From assembly GCA_030642205.1 (NCBI GenBank), contig DAOWOF010000055.1, positions 1 to 11,132 on the forward strand: DNA of 11,132 bases, in the 5' to 3' direction. The position numbers were made by a program, and so were the translations under genes. Under the pieces are notes generated by a model. That model saw only the letters and a list, made by a program, of their open reading frames with translations, was not told where the DNA came from and made no database searches. This document shows, in pieces, positions 1 to 7,539 of the stretch (within the stretch, counting starts at the first letter, position 1; the number at the start of each line of letters is the position of its first letter). The stretch comes from Desulfobacteraceae bacterium (lineage in GTDB: Bacteria > Desulfobacterota > DSM-4660 > Desulfatiglandales > Desulfatiglandaceae).

Positions 1-1
1 G

Positions 2-121
2 GGAACCGATACCTATCTGAATGTTGCAAAAGGGCTGGGCGCTCAGCGAATTTTCGCAAAACCATTTGATTTAAAGGATATTCTATCAGCAGTTAATGAA
101 ATACTAAAAGATGTACAATAA
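2..121 (+). CDS. Response regulator receiver domain, C-terminal end (partial)
   Basis: Thirty-nine residues remain, beginning GTDTYLNVAKGLG and ending in a TAA stop. The segment IFAKPFDLKDILSAVNEIL has the layout of the last strand and helix of a CheY-like receiver: a hydrophobic strand, the conserved Lys-Pro-Phe (Lys at residue 20 of the fragment; in the family it contacts the phosphorylated Asp), then amphipathic helix 5. The acidic pocket and phospho-acceptor Asp lie outside the window. The protein ends right after the receiver, so it is either a stand-alone CheY/Spo0F-type regulator or a larger protein with a C-terminal receiver, such as a hybrid kinase. It converges on the minus-strand operon with a 38-nt gap. 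The family call is fairly sure; the full architecture cannot be seen. Confidence 0.75.
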   Translation, partial: GTDTYLNVAKGLGAQRIFAKPFDLKDILSAVNEILKDVQ

Positions 122-139
122 TAATTACTTAAACATGAC

Positions 140-158
140 AGAAAAAGAACTTTTTTCT
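140..158. terminator. Possible weak bidirectional terminator between convergent genes
   Basis: In the 38-nt gap between the receiver-domain gene and the end of the minus-strand operon, AGAAAAAG is followed two bases later by CTTTTTTCT. This is an A/T-only imperfect inverted repeat with a T-run on each strand. The stem is weak and the loop is tight unless the inner pairs open, so this is a position-based guess. No better terminator was found here. Confidence 0.25.
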
Positions 159-159
159 A

Positions 160-2652
160 TCATATGACTGATAAATTTCTTACTCTGATATTAATCTCCA
201 ATTTTTCCAGTGATAATTTAATGGTATCAGCTGCCTTATCATGCCTGCCCAGGTAATTGCCGAAAAAATCTTTTACTTCATCATATGCATCAATTCCACA
301 GCTCGGAATAATGGAGGAGACAACTCTTTCAAAATGCACAGGGTGAAAAGCTTCAATTCTGGCCAGATTGGATTTAAACCAATTCCAGAGCAAAGGAATA
401 GCCTCCGAATTATTTGCAAGGGCTCCAATGGGTATGAATTTATTTCTGGCAGGGACCTTGTCCATAATATATTGTAGAACCATCTCAATAAGCGGTGTCT
501 CCCTGAAACATGCCATGGCCGTTAAGACATTGATTCTGTCATGTTCGCTGGAGCTCGAATCAAGCCTTTTGACAAACCAGTTGAAGGTCTTTTGATCGCC
601 ATAAAATGCGCCAGTCTTCATAATGCTTCTTAATATGTCTGCCTGGACAAAGCCTCCTTCCATGAGTCCTGAAAATTTTTTCCTGGCAAATTCACCTGTT
701 CCTGTTGAACCATACAAGATCCCGGGAAATATGATTTGGTCTCTCAAATCAGTTATGAGATGTCTTTCATTGGCCTGAGGCTCAAGACCAATCTTATTGA
801 GGATATTTTCAATAAGAGTTTTGCCAAAGTCAGCGATTTTTTGCCTTGTTTTGGAGGTAGTAACCAGGAAAGAATAAAAGAGATGGCTGGCAATGCTAAT
901 CAATGGCAGCGCTGAATCTTCTTCTGTGTAGTGGGCAAGAAAGCCCAGATAATCATCAATAGTGGCATCTGCTCTTCTAACCATAGCAAATAGATCATTT
1001 TGAAGCCCCCAACGGTCCTCCGGAGGTAATTGCTTGTTCTCGATCAATTTGCCAAGGGGCTTGAGGGCATTCTGATCCTTATATTTGACTCGATAAAATC
1101 CGGTTTGCGAAGCATTGACTTTATAGGCGCTTATTCCGGCATCAACATCAATAATTTTCTTTTCTGAGTCCAAAAGAGTTGAGATTTCTTTTGAATCTCC
1201 ATTATCATAAAAGATTTTAATTTTTAATGGTATTAGCCAGGACTGGCCCCCTGTATTTTTCAGATATGTAAATCTTTCCTGCTTGAAAATCAGTTTATCT
1301 CCATCCTTATCCACTTCCACTATGGGAAATCCGGGCTGGTCGACCCAGCTCTTCATTATCTCTTTTATGGGTTTTCGAGCCTTTTCTTCCATGGACTCCC
1401 AGAGGTTACTGCTGTAAGTACAGGTATATTGATACTGATTGAGATAATGAACCAGGCCAGCCTGAAAATCAGAATCTCCCATATAGTCCTTGACCTGCCT
1501 CAGGATATTGCCGCCTTTATTATATATAATAGGAGCTGTGCTGCTATTAATGACAACGTGTTCTCCTGCAGGAATCTCAATAGGTATTGTTTCAAGGAGG
1601 GCATCCCTTTCCAGAGCAACATCAGTTTGAGTGAGAAAGAATTGATGCCAGATATCCCATGAAGGGTAGTATTTATCGACAATCTTGAATCCAAAATAGG
1701 TTGCAAAACTTTCATTTAACCAGAGATATTTCCATTCCGAAGGCGTTACAAGATTGCCGAACCACTGGTGGACAATTTCGTGGGCGATTACCTCGCAAAT
1801 TCTTTCCTCTCCTGCCCTGGAAGTAATTTCGGGATAGTGGAGAAGTAAATTTTCTCTAAAGGTGATAGCCCCCCAATTTTCCATCGCGCCAAAGGCAAAG
1901 TCAGGGATAGAAATCAAATCAAGCTTTTCCATGGGATAGTTTACACCAAAATAATCTTCACAAAATATCAGTGATTTTCGCCCAAAATCAAGGCCAAAAT
2001 GGGCATATTCCTTCTGATGCGCCAAGGTTGCAACCCGCATACGAGGATCATCTTTATCCACTATAAACTCAAATTCGCCCACCGCAAAAAAGACCAGATA
2101 TGTGGACATCCTGGGAGTTGTTTTAAATATAACCAGTTTCTTGCCCTTATCTAAAATCTTTTCCTGTTTGATTTGCTCATTGGAGATGCCTGTAAGCCCT
2201 TCCTGTATCTCCAGTTCTATATCAAAGGTCGCTTTTTTCGAGGGATGATCCATGCATGGAAAGGCTCTTCGGGCATCACTTTCCTCAAATTGTGTTACTG
2301 CCATAACCCTGGCTTTGCCATCGATTGAGGTATACTTGCTGCAATAAAAACCTGCCATTTGGTTATTAATTCTGCCTGTATAATCGATTTTCAGGGTAAT
2401 CTGACCTGAAGACTTGTCTGGCAGGATAATTTTTAATTCTTCCTTTGGGTTGTCGATATAAAAGGAGCAATCCCTGAATATTGGCCCATCCTTGATTTGA
2501 CACCGCCAAATTGCAAGTTCTATAATATTAAGACTTATTTCAGACATGGGAGATACGGCCTCAAGAAGAATCTCCAGATTGGCGTAAAAATAAAAATTGC
2601 TGAGGTCCGGTTTAATCCGAATTTTGTAATTAACAGGATTCCACTGGTTCAT
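160..2652 (-). CDS. M1-family zinc aminopeptidase (puromycin-sensitive/ERAP-like type)
   Basis: An 830-residue metallo-aminopeptidase that removes N-terminal residues from peptides. No signal peptide is seen, so it is probably cytoplasmic. Motifs appear in family order: QFEESDARRAFPC (121-133) of the N-terminal beta-sandwich; GAMEN (255-259), which binds the free N-terminus; the zinc site HEIVH (291-295; catalytic Glu292) with third ligand Glu314 in WLNESFA; and the transition-state Tyr377 in IIYNKGG. GFYRVKY (518-524) starts a helical ERAP1-like C-terminal region to the end. The length fits the tricorn-F2/F3, Ape2 and PSA branch (about 780-920) and PepN is also about 870. The usual C-W-D-E-P after the ARRAFP motif reads CMDHP here. 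A good Shine-Dalgarno site (AAGGAGAG) precedes the ATG, inside the 18-nt gap after livF, so it is probably the last gene of the liv operon and feeds the amino-acid pool from peptides. All zinc and catalytic residues are present. Confidence 0.93.
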   Translation of the reverse strand: MNQWNPVNYKIRIKPDLSNFYFYANLEILLEAVSPMSEISLNIIELAIWRCQIKDGPIFRDCSFYIDNPKEELKIILPDKSSGQITLKIDYTGRINNQMAGFYCSKYTSIDGKARVMAVTQFEESDARRAFPCMDHPSKKATFDIELEIQEGLTGISNEQIKQEKILDKGKKLVIFKTTPRMSTYLVFFAVGEFEFIVDKDDPRMRVATLAHQKEYAHFGLDFGRKSLIFCEDYFGVNYPMEKLDLISIPDFAFGAMENWGAITFRENLLLHYPEITSRAGEERICEVIAHEIVHQWFGNLVTPSEWKYLWLNESFATYFGFKIVDKYYPSWDIWHQFFLTQTDVALERDALLETIPIEIPAGEHVVINSSTAPIIYNKGGNILRQVKDYMGDSDFQAGLVHYLNQYQYTCTYSSNLWESMEEKARKPIKEIMKSWVDQPGFPIVEVDKDGDKLIFKQERFTYLKNTGGQSWLIPLKIKIFYDNGDSKEISTLLDSEKKIIDVDAGISAYKVNASQTGFYRVKYKDQNALKPLGKLIENKQLPPEDRWGLQNDLFAMVRRADATIDDYLGFLAHYTEEDSALPLISIASHLFYSFLVTTSKTRQKIADFGKTLIENILNKIGLEPQANERHLITDLRDQIIFPGILYGSTGTGEFARKKFSGLMEGGFVQADILRSIMKTGAFYGDQKTFNWFVKRLDSSSSEHDRINVLTAMACFRETPLIEMVLQYIMDKVPARNKFIPIGALANNSEAIPLLWNWFKSNLARIEAFHPVHFERVVSSIIPSCGIDAYDEVKDFFGNYLGRHDKAADTIKLSLEKLEINIRVRNLSVI

Positions 2653-2670
2653 TTGAATCTCTCCTTTTCT

Positions 2671-3396
2671 CTATCCTCCAAGATAGAGCTCTTTTATCAT
2701 CTTGTTCTGAGACAGATTATCGCAATTATCTTCCAGAGCTATTTTGCCGCTCTGAAGCACATAACCCCTGCAGGCTATATTAAAAGCAAGCAGGGCATTT
2801 TGCTCTACCAGTAAAATAGTAGCGCCTTCCTGATTGATTTTTTTAATAGTTAAAAAAATATTTTCAATTAAAAGTGGAGCAAGACCCATGGACGGTTCAT
2901 CAAGTATCAGCAGCTTTGGGCGTGTCATAAGGGCCCTGGCAATAGCCAGCATCTGCTGTTCTCCTCCTGAAAGAGTTCCGGCTACTTGCTTGCGCCTTTC
3001 CTTAAGGCGCGGAAAGAGATCATAGATCTGTTCCATGTCCTGGGCTATTGCTCTTCTGCCCTTTCTGATAAAGGCGCCCATTTCCAGATTTTCCATGATG
3101 GTCAAGCGGGAGAATATCTTTCGTCCTTCAGGTACCTGTGCAATTCCAAGGCTTACAATTTTATGAGCAGGCAGATGTTCCAGATGTGTTCCTTCAAATT
3201 TAATCTGGCCTTTCTGCGGTTTAAGAAGTCCTGATATAGTGTTTAATAATGTAGTTTTACCTGCGCCATTGCTGCCTATCAAGGTGACCATTTCGCCTTT
3301 ATTTATCGTAATGGATATACCTTTCAGGGCATGGATCTTCCCGTAATAAGTGTGAATTTCCTGAACATCCAGGAATGGCTGTTTTTGAGATATCAT
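2671..3396 (-). CDS. livF: Branched-chain amino acid ABC transporter ATP-binding protein LivF
   Basis: A 241-residue cytoplasmic ATPase of the HAAT (hydrophobic amino acid) ABC importer. It pairs with LivG under the LivH/LivM membrane pair. Visible motifs are Walker A GSNGAGKTT (41-49), VPEGRKIFSRLTIMENL around 88-104 (Q-loop area, a LivF hallmark), signature LSGGEQQ (142-148), Walker B LLILDEP (162-168) and the LivF-type switch LLVEQNA (195-201), where Gln replaces the usual His. The length is normal (about 233-240). The gene lies 26 nt after livG. No strong Shine-Dalgarno site precedes the ATG (AAAAAGCC), so translation may depend on the upstream gene. Its stop codon abuts the ribosome site of the aminopeptidase gene. 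Confidence 0.95.
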   Translation of the reverse strand: MISQKQPFLDVQEIHTYYGKIHALKGISITINKGEMVTLIGSNGAGKTTLLNTISGLLKPQKGQIKFEGTHLEHLPAHKIVSLGIAQVPEGRKIFSRLTIMENLEMGAFIRKGRRAIAQDMEQIYDLFPRLKERRKQVAGTLSGGEQQMLAIARALMTRPKLLILDEPSMGLAPLLIENIFLTIKKINQEGATILLVEQNALLAFNIACRGYVLQSGKIALEDNCDNLSQNKMIKELYLGG

Positions 3397-3422
3397 TTTG
3401 GCTTTTTATTATAACTGCTCAG

Positions 3423-4262
3423 CTATTTCAAGGATGCTGATTTCAGATCAGTGTTGCTGTGGATATTAGCTGGATAGTTGCTTTTATTTATTATTATTTC
3501 CTGACAGCCAAGATAAGCCTCTATCACCTTCGGATCCTTTTGTACTTGCAAAGGTGTTCCTTCCGAGATTCTGGCCCCGTAATCAAGTACTGTAACCTTG
3601 TCTGAAATTTCCATAATTACACGCATGTCATGCTCAATGAGAAGAATTGAGAGCCCCAGCTCCTCTCTGATTCGTTTGACAAATTGAGTCAGCTTTCCGG
3701 TTTCACTGGGGTTCATCCCTGCAGTAGGCTCATCCAGCAGGAGAAGCTGCGGTTCAGCTGCAAGGGCCCTGGCGATTTCAAGTCTGCGTTGATCTCCATA
3801 GGACAGGGTCTTTGCGATTCTGTCTCCTTTGCCCTTAAGATCCACGAAGTTCAAAAAATCTCTGGCCTTTGCATAAGAGTCCTTTTCTTCACGCAATGTC
3901 CTCTTGTTCCGGGTCAGAACTCCCCATAAACCCGCCCGCATACGGCAATGATGACCAGCGAGAATATTTTCAAGAACAGTCATATTATTAAAAAGGCGAA
4001 TATTTTGAAATGTTCTTGAAATCCCTAATCTTGCGATCTGATGGCTTTTCAGGCGGTTAATATTTGTTCCATTGAAGAGAATTTCTCCACTATCAGGTGT
4101 ATAGACACCGGTCAAACAATTAAAAAAGGTTGTTTTACCTGCTCCATTTGGGCCAATTATTCCAACGATCATACCCCTTTTTATCTCAAAATTGACCTGA
4201 TTGAGAGCTATAAGACCTCCGAAGGTTTTGGTAATATTAATTGTTTTTAATATTGTCTCCAT
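3423..4262 (-). CDS. livG: Branched-chain amino acid ABC transporter ATP-binding protein LivG
   Basis: A 279-residue cytoplasmic ATPase, partner of LivF. Motifs are Walker A GPNGAGKTT (37-45), SRTFQNIRLFNNMTVLEN (82-99; Q-loop region typical of LivG), signature LSYGDQR (153-159), Walker B LLLLDEPT (173-180), AGMNP (181-185) and the switch His211 in LLIEHDM. The usual LivG end (V.EAYLG) falls at about 252. It is followed by a tail of about 27 polar residues rich in Asn, Ser and Lys that is not part of the standard fold. The gene starts 11 nt after livM and has no strong Shine-Dalgarno site, as expected for coupled translation. Confidence 0.95.
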   Translation of the reverse strand: METILKTINITKTFGGLIALNQVNFEIKRGMIVGIIGPNGAGKTTFFNCLTGVYTPDSGEILFNGTNINRLKSHQIARLGISRTFQNIRLFNNMTVLENILAGHHCRMRAGLWGVLTRNKRTLREEKDSYAKARDFLNFVDLKGKGDRIAKTLSYGDQRRLEIARALAAEPQLLLLDEPTAGMNPSETGKLTQFVKRIREELGLSILLIEHDMRVIMEISDKVTVLDYGARISEGTPLQVQKDPKVIEAYLGCQEIIINKSNYPANIHSNTDLKSASLK

Positions 4263-4273
4263 GAGATCTGCGG

Positions 4274-5233
4274 CTATTTTTTAAACTCTATTTTTTTTCT
4301 GGCAGAAGGGATAAAGCCAGTGGGGCGGAAGATCATCATGATCACCAGAAGACCTCCAAAGAGGAGCATCCGGTATTGCTGAACGCCTCTAAGCGCCTCA
4401 GGAAGACCTATGAGAATTATGGAACCAAGAATTATGCCTGGAATACTTCCAAGACCTCCAATAATAATCAGGCACAGGACATTAATAGATACCATTAAAG
4501 AAAAATTATCAGGAAAAATAGATCCCTGGCGTGATGCGAAAATAGCCCCTCCAAGCCCTGCAAAGGATGCCCCGATAGAAAAGGCCATTAATTTATATTT
4601 CAAGACATTAATACCCATTATTTCCGCTGTATCCTGGTCTTCCCGCATGGCAATCCATGCCCTGCCTATTCTGGAGTCATTAAGACGATTTGCGACGAAG
4701 ATGGCAAAAAATATCCCTGCCATAATCAGATAATACCATTCGATGGGGGTATCAATTATCCAATCTCCGATTTTAGGAGGATCAATCCTCAAAAGCCCTC
4801 TTGGCCCGTTAGTAAGGGGATCCAGATTATTAAGTGTAATGCGCATGATCTGACCAAATCCCAGCGTTACGATAGCCAGGTAATCACCACGCATTCGCAG
4901 CACTGGCGTGCCTAAAAAGGCGCCAAAACCAGCTCCAAAGGCAATACAAACTGGCAGCATTAACCAGAATGGGATATGAATTCCAAATTGAGGAGAGGCC
5001 AGCAGGGCATATCCATAAGCTCCTATGGCAAAGAATGCCACATATCCCAGGTCCAGTAAACCGGCAAAACCTACTACCACATTAAGGCCGATTCCAAGAA
5101 TAATGTAAATCCCGATATCGCCTAGTATCTGAGACCAGTAATTGCCAACCATAAAAGGAAGAACAAGAAGAAAAAGGACAAGAATCTTTTTTTTGGGGGG
5201 TGTTAGCCTGAATATTTGTTCAATCCGTATCAT
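4274..5233 (-). CDS. livM: Branched-chain amino acid ABC transporter permease LivM
   Basis: A 319-residue inner-membrane permease of the LivHM heterodimer. A short basic N-terminus is followed by hydrophobic segments at about 17-34, 38-58, 62-80, 87-108, 115-135, 167-183, 214-234, 246-274 and 288-303. Family landmarks are GLNVVVGFAGLLDLGYVAFF (49-68), DYLAIVTLGFGQI (117-129), TNGPRGL (141-147) and the cytoplasmic EAA-like coupling loop GRAWIAMREDQDTAEIMGIN (190-209) that contacts the ATPases. The length is ordinary. The start ATG lies 6 nt after the livH stop. The ribosome site (AGGAAG) begins within that stop codon, which suggests translational coupling to livH. Confidence 0.95.
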   Translation of the reverse strand: MIRIEQIFRLTPPKKKILVLFLLVLPFMVGNYWSQILGDIGIYIILGIGLNVVVGFAGLLDLGYVAFFAIGAYGYALLASPQFGIHIPFWLMLPVCIAFGAGFGAFLGTPVLRMRGDYLAIVTLGFGQIMRITLNNLDPLTNGPRGLLRIDPPKIGDWIIDTPIEWYYLIMAGIFFAIFVANRLNDSRIGRAWIAMREDQDTAEIMGINVLKYKLMAFSIGASFAGLGGAIFASRQGSIFPDNFSLMVSINVLCLIIIGGLGSIPGIILGSIILIGLPEALRGVQQYRMLLFGGLLVIMMIFRPTGFIPSARKKIEFKK

Positions 5234-5239
5234 ATCTTC

Positions 5240-6166
5240 CTAAACTCTTTCTGAAACGACTTCACCCATAATTCCCTTCGGCCTTATTATCAGTACCAGA
5301 ATCAGGAGGCCAAAGGCAATGAGATCTTTATACTGGGCAGGCATAACCAGAACTCCCAGGGCTTCGGCCAATCCAAGAAAAAATCCTCCGAGCATGGCTC
5401 CTGGAACATTGCCGATGCCGCCCAGGACAGCTGCTGTAAAGGCCTTGATTCCTGGAATGAATCCCATCATATGATTGATTTGTGTATAATAGATTCCTAC
5501 CATAACCCCTGCTGCAGCGGCCAGAGCAGAACCAATTATAAAGGTTATAGTAATAATGCGATTTACATCTATTCCCATCAGGGAAGCGGCTTCTCTATTC
5601 TCTGCCACGGCCCGCATGGCCTTTCCTGTTTTGGTTTTATAGATAAAGATATAGAGCCCTGTCATCAATAAAAGACATCCCAGTATAATCGAGATCTGAA
5701 AACAAGAAATACTGAGCCAGCCAATCTCTATAAAATTTTCAGGTATAATATCCGGATAAACCTGCATCCTGCCCCTGGTAAAAAGCATCATTGCATTTTG
5801 GAGAAATATCGAGACTCCGATAGCGCTGATAAGAGGGGAAAGACGAGGAGCATCTCTTAAGGGACGATAAGCAACTCTTTCAAGTATAGCTCCAAGAGCG
5901 GATGAGATAAGAATAGCTGCTGCAAAGGCGCACAGGATGGATAAGGTTGGATGGGTGGTAGAAAATCCATTATTCGATAACAAAGTCAGGACAGCAAAAC
6001 CTCCGAAAGAACCAAACATAAAGATTTCACCATGGGCAAAGTTAATCATAAACAGGATACCGTAAACAAGGGTATAGCCTAGAGCTATAAGGGCATAGAT
6101 TCCGCCAATGGTAAGTCCGTTAATGATTTGAGCTGTTAAAATTTCAGGATTAAGGAGATATTCCAT
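5240..6166 (-). CDS. livH: Branched-chain amino acid ABC transporter permease LivH
   Basis: A 308-residue inner-membrane permease, partner of LivM. The hallmark N-terminus LTIGGIYALIALGYTLVYGI (18-37) and MINFAHGEIFMFGSF (40-54) is intact. Hydrophobic segments lie at about 15-37, 44-63, 74-95, 110-128, 152-176, 203-226, 240-270 and 280-294. The EAA-like loop GKAMRAVAENREAASLMGID (181-200) faces the ATPases. The start is constrained: an in-frame TAG lies two codons upstream and the next Met is past the conserved first segment, so the ATG at 6166 is best. There is no Shine-Dalgarno site before it, although it follows a 167-nt gap and so cannot be closely coupled to livK. Confidence 0.95.
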   Translation of the reverse strand: MEYLLNPEILTAQIINGLTIGGIYALIALGYTLVYGILFMINFAHGEIFMFGSFGGFAVLTLLSNNGFSTTHPTLSILCAFAAAILISSALGAILERVAYRPLRDAPRLSPLISAIGVSIFLQNAMMLFTRGRMQVYPDIIPENFIEIGWLSISCFQISIILGCLLLMTGLYIFIYKTKTGKAMRAVAENREAASLMGIDVNRIITITFIIGSALAAAAGVMVGIYYTQINHMMGFIPGIKAFTAAVLGGIGNVPGAMLGGFFLGLAEALGVLVMPAQYKDLIAFGLLILVLIIRPKGIMGEVVSERV

Positions 6167-6333
6167 AAACTATTTAGTGTGTGAACGAAACCGGTAAAAT
6201 TTTCGCAACTATTCAGGTGATATGTATGGCCTTCAGGTATAATCTGATTAAATCAGTGCAGCTGAATAGTGATAAATTTTCTTTCATTTCTTATTCTGCC
6301 ATGGCATGGGGGTTGATGAGCTTTTTGAGTTCA
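6167..6333 (-). other. livK-livH intergenic region, 167 nt, no gene
   Basis: This is the only long gap inside the operon. No start codon with a ribosome site and no convincing -35/-10 pair is seen on the minus strand. It contains two small perfect palindromes: CTGATT-A-AATCAG (6244-6256) and TGCCATGGCA (6297-6306). Either could be chance. It may be an untranslated processing spacer. Confidence 0.4.
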
Positions 6334-6337
6334 TCAA
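6313..6337. other. Hairpin straddling the livK stop codon
   Basis: TTGATGA (6313-6319) and TCATCAA (6331-6337) form a 7-bp inverted repeat with two further inner pairs around a 5-nt loop. One internal position is A-C on the minus-strand RNA and G-U on the plus strand. It covers the livK stop codon. No T-run follows on the minus strand, so it is not a standard terminator. It could protect the 3' end of a processed livK message, which would fit the 167-nt gap before livH and the excess of binding protein typical of such operons. That role is inferred. Confidence 0.3.
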
Positions 6338-7494
6338 AGGGGAAGCTGCTTGAAAAAGCGTTTTCCATTTTCCTCGACAACTTTATAGATGACTACTACT
6401 GAACCAGTACGGTCACCGTGGGAATTAAAGGCTATTTTACCTGTTATCCCCTTATATTGGATCCCTGCCACTTTATCACGGAGCGCCTTTTTACCTATTA
6501 TGAGACTGCCGTCGGTCTGTTTTTTAGCAACTTGAGTAACTGCTTCCAACAAGATATTCGTGGCGTCATATGCCTGGGGTGAAAATGTCTGGCAGGGCCC
6601 GTAACAGGATTCAAAACGCTTGACCCATTGGGCATCCGGTTTTTTTGCATAAGTAACATAACAGCCGTTTGTGGCTCTGCCTCCGGCCTGGATAAAATCC
6701 TTGGCCGTGTAACATCCATCATCACTCATGAAATAAGCCCTGATTCCAACTCTTTTCATTTGGCGGGCCAAAAGAACTCCCTCTGCAGCCATTCCTCCAA
6801 AATAGATAAGCTCTGGCCGCATGAATTTGATCTTGGTAAGTATTGGCGCAAAATCCTTATCACCTCTTGTAAGACCTTCAGTGGCCAGAATTTTTAAACC
6901 GTTTTTACTGATATGATTCGTGAAATCATGGGCCAGACTCTGGCCATAGTCACTTTTATCATGAAGTACAACAATCTTTTTCCATTTTTTTTTGATTACA
7001 AAATCGGCAGCGCACCTGGCCTGGGTTGCATCATTCCAACAGGTACGAAAAAAGACAGGGATTCCTCGTGAGGTCAGTTCCATGGCAGTGGAGGATGGTG
7101 AGATCATCAGGACTTTATACTTATTATGGACATCAGAGGCTGGTTTGCTTCCCCCACTGCACATATAACCAACAACCCCCACCAGCAGGGGGTTGTTACA
7201 CATTTTTTCAGCGATAGCCACAGATGTAGGGCCTCCGCAGCCATCATCTTCAGCCTGCAGTATCACAGGATGCCCCAATATTGATTTCTTTTCCAGGACA
7301 GCCATTTCTGCACCGTTTTTAATATCAATGCCCATACTGGCATAATCACCTGAAAGCATGGATCCAAGGCCTATCCGGATTGGTTTTCCATTGGGAATTG
7401 TTATAAAGCCCCATTCATCAGCATATCCCGACAGGGGAATAAAAAAAAGACTCATGATGACTAACAGACAATACCATTGATATTTATTTTTCAT
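6334..7494 (-). CDS. livK: LivK-like periplasmic amino-acid-binding protein of the ABC importer
   Basis: A 386-residue substrate-binding protein (peripla-BP_6, type I fold). The signal peptide is MKNKYQWYC plus a hydrophobic core to about residue 22, with likely cleavage after GYA (25). The mature part opens with PIRIGLGSMLSGDYASMGIDIKNGAEMA (38-65), the typical first strand and helix. The ligand-loop ISPSSTA (131-137), HDKSDYGQSLA (178-188) and SDDG (257-260) match the two-lobed family pattern. Mature LivJ/LivK of E. coli is about 345 residues, so the length is normal. It is unusually rich in cysteine: nine in the mature part (86, 99, 112, 152, 161, 261, 278, 297, 301). The exact ligand (Leu/Ile/Val or another small molecule, since this family is broad) cannot be told. 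The ATG has only a weak upstream GGA. It lies 45 nt after the dehydrogenase gene. Confidence 0.93.
   Translation of the reverse strand: MKNKYQWYCLLVIMSLFFIPLSGYADEWGFITIPNGKPIRIGLGSMLSGDYASMGIDIKNGAEMAVLEKKSILGHPVILQAEDDGCGGPTSVAIAEKMCNNPLLVGVVGYMCSGGSKPASDVHNKYKVLMISPSSTAMELTSRGIPVFFRTCWNDATQARCAADFVIKKKWKKIVVLHDKSDYGQSLAHDFTNHISKNGLKILATEGLTRGDKDFAPILTKIKFMRPELIYFGGMAAEGVLLARQMKRVGIRAYFMSDDGCYTAKDFIQAGGRATNGCYVTYAKKPDAQWVKRFESCYGPCQTFSPQAYDATNILLEAVTQVAKKQTDGSLIIGKKALRDKVAGIQYKGITGKIAFNSHGDRTGSVVVIYKVVEENGKRFFKQLPL
7171..7197. repeat. Perfect 10-bp inverted repeat inside livK
   Basis: AACAACCCCC (7171-7180), a 7-nt loop, then GGGGGTTGTT (7188-7197). It encodes residues 100-108 of LivK (NNPLLVGVV). 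It would form a stable RNA stem on either strand, with five G-C pairs next to the loop. No function is known. Confidence 0.6.
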
Positions 7495-7539
7495 ATTTTT
7501 CCAGGAGGTCTAAAAAATTTCATATGTAGAGATCCAGGC

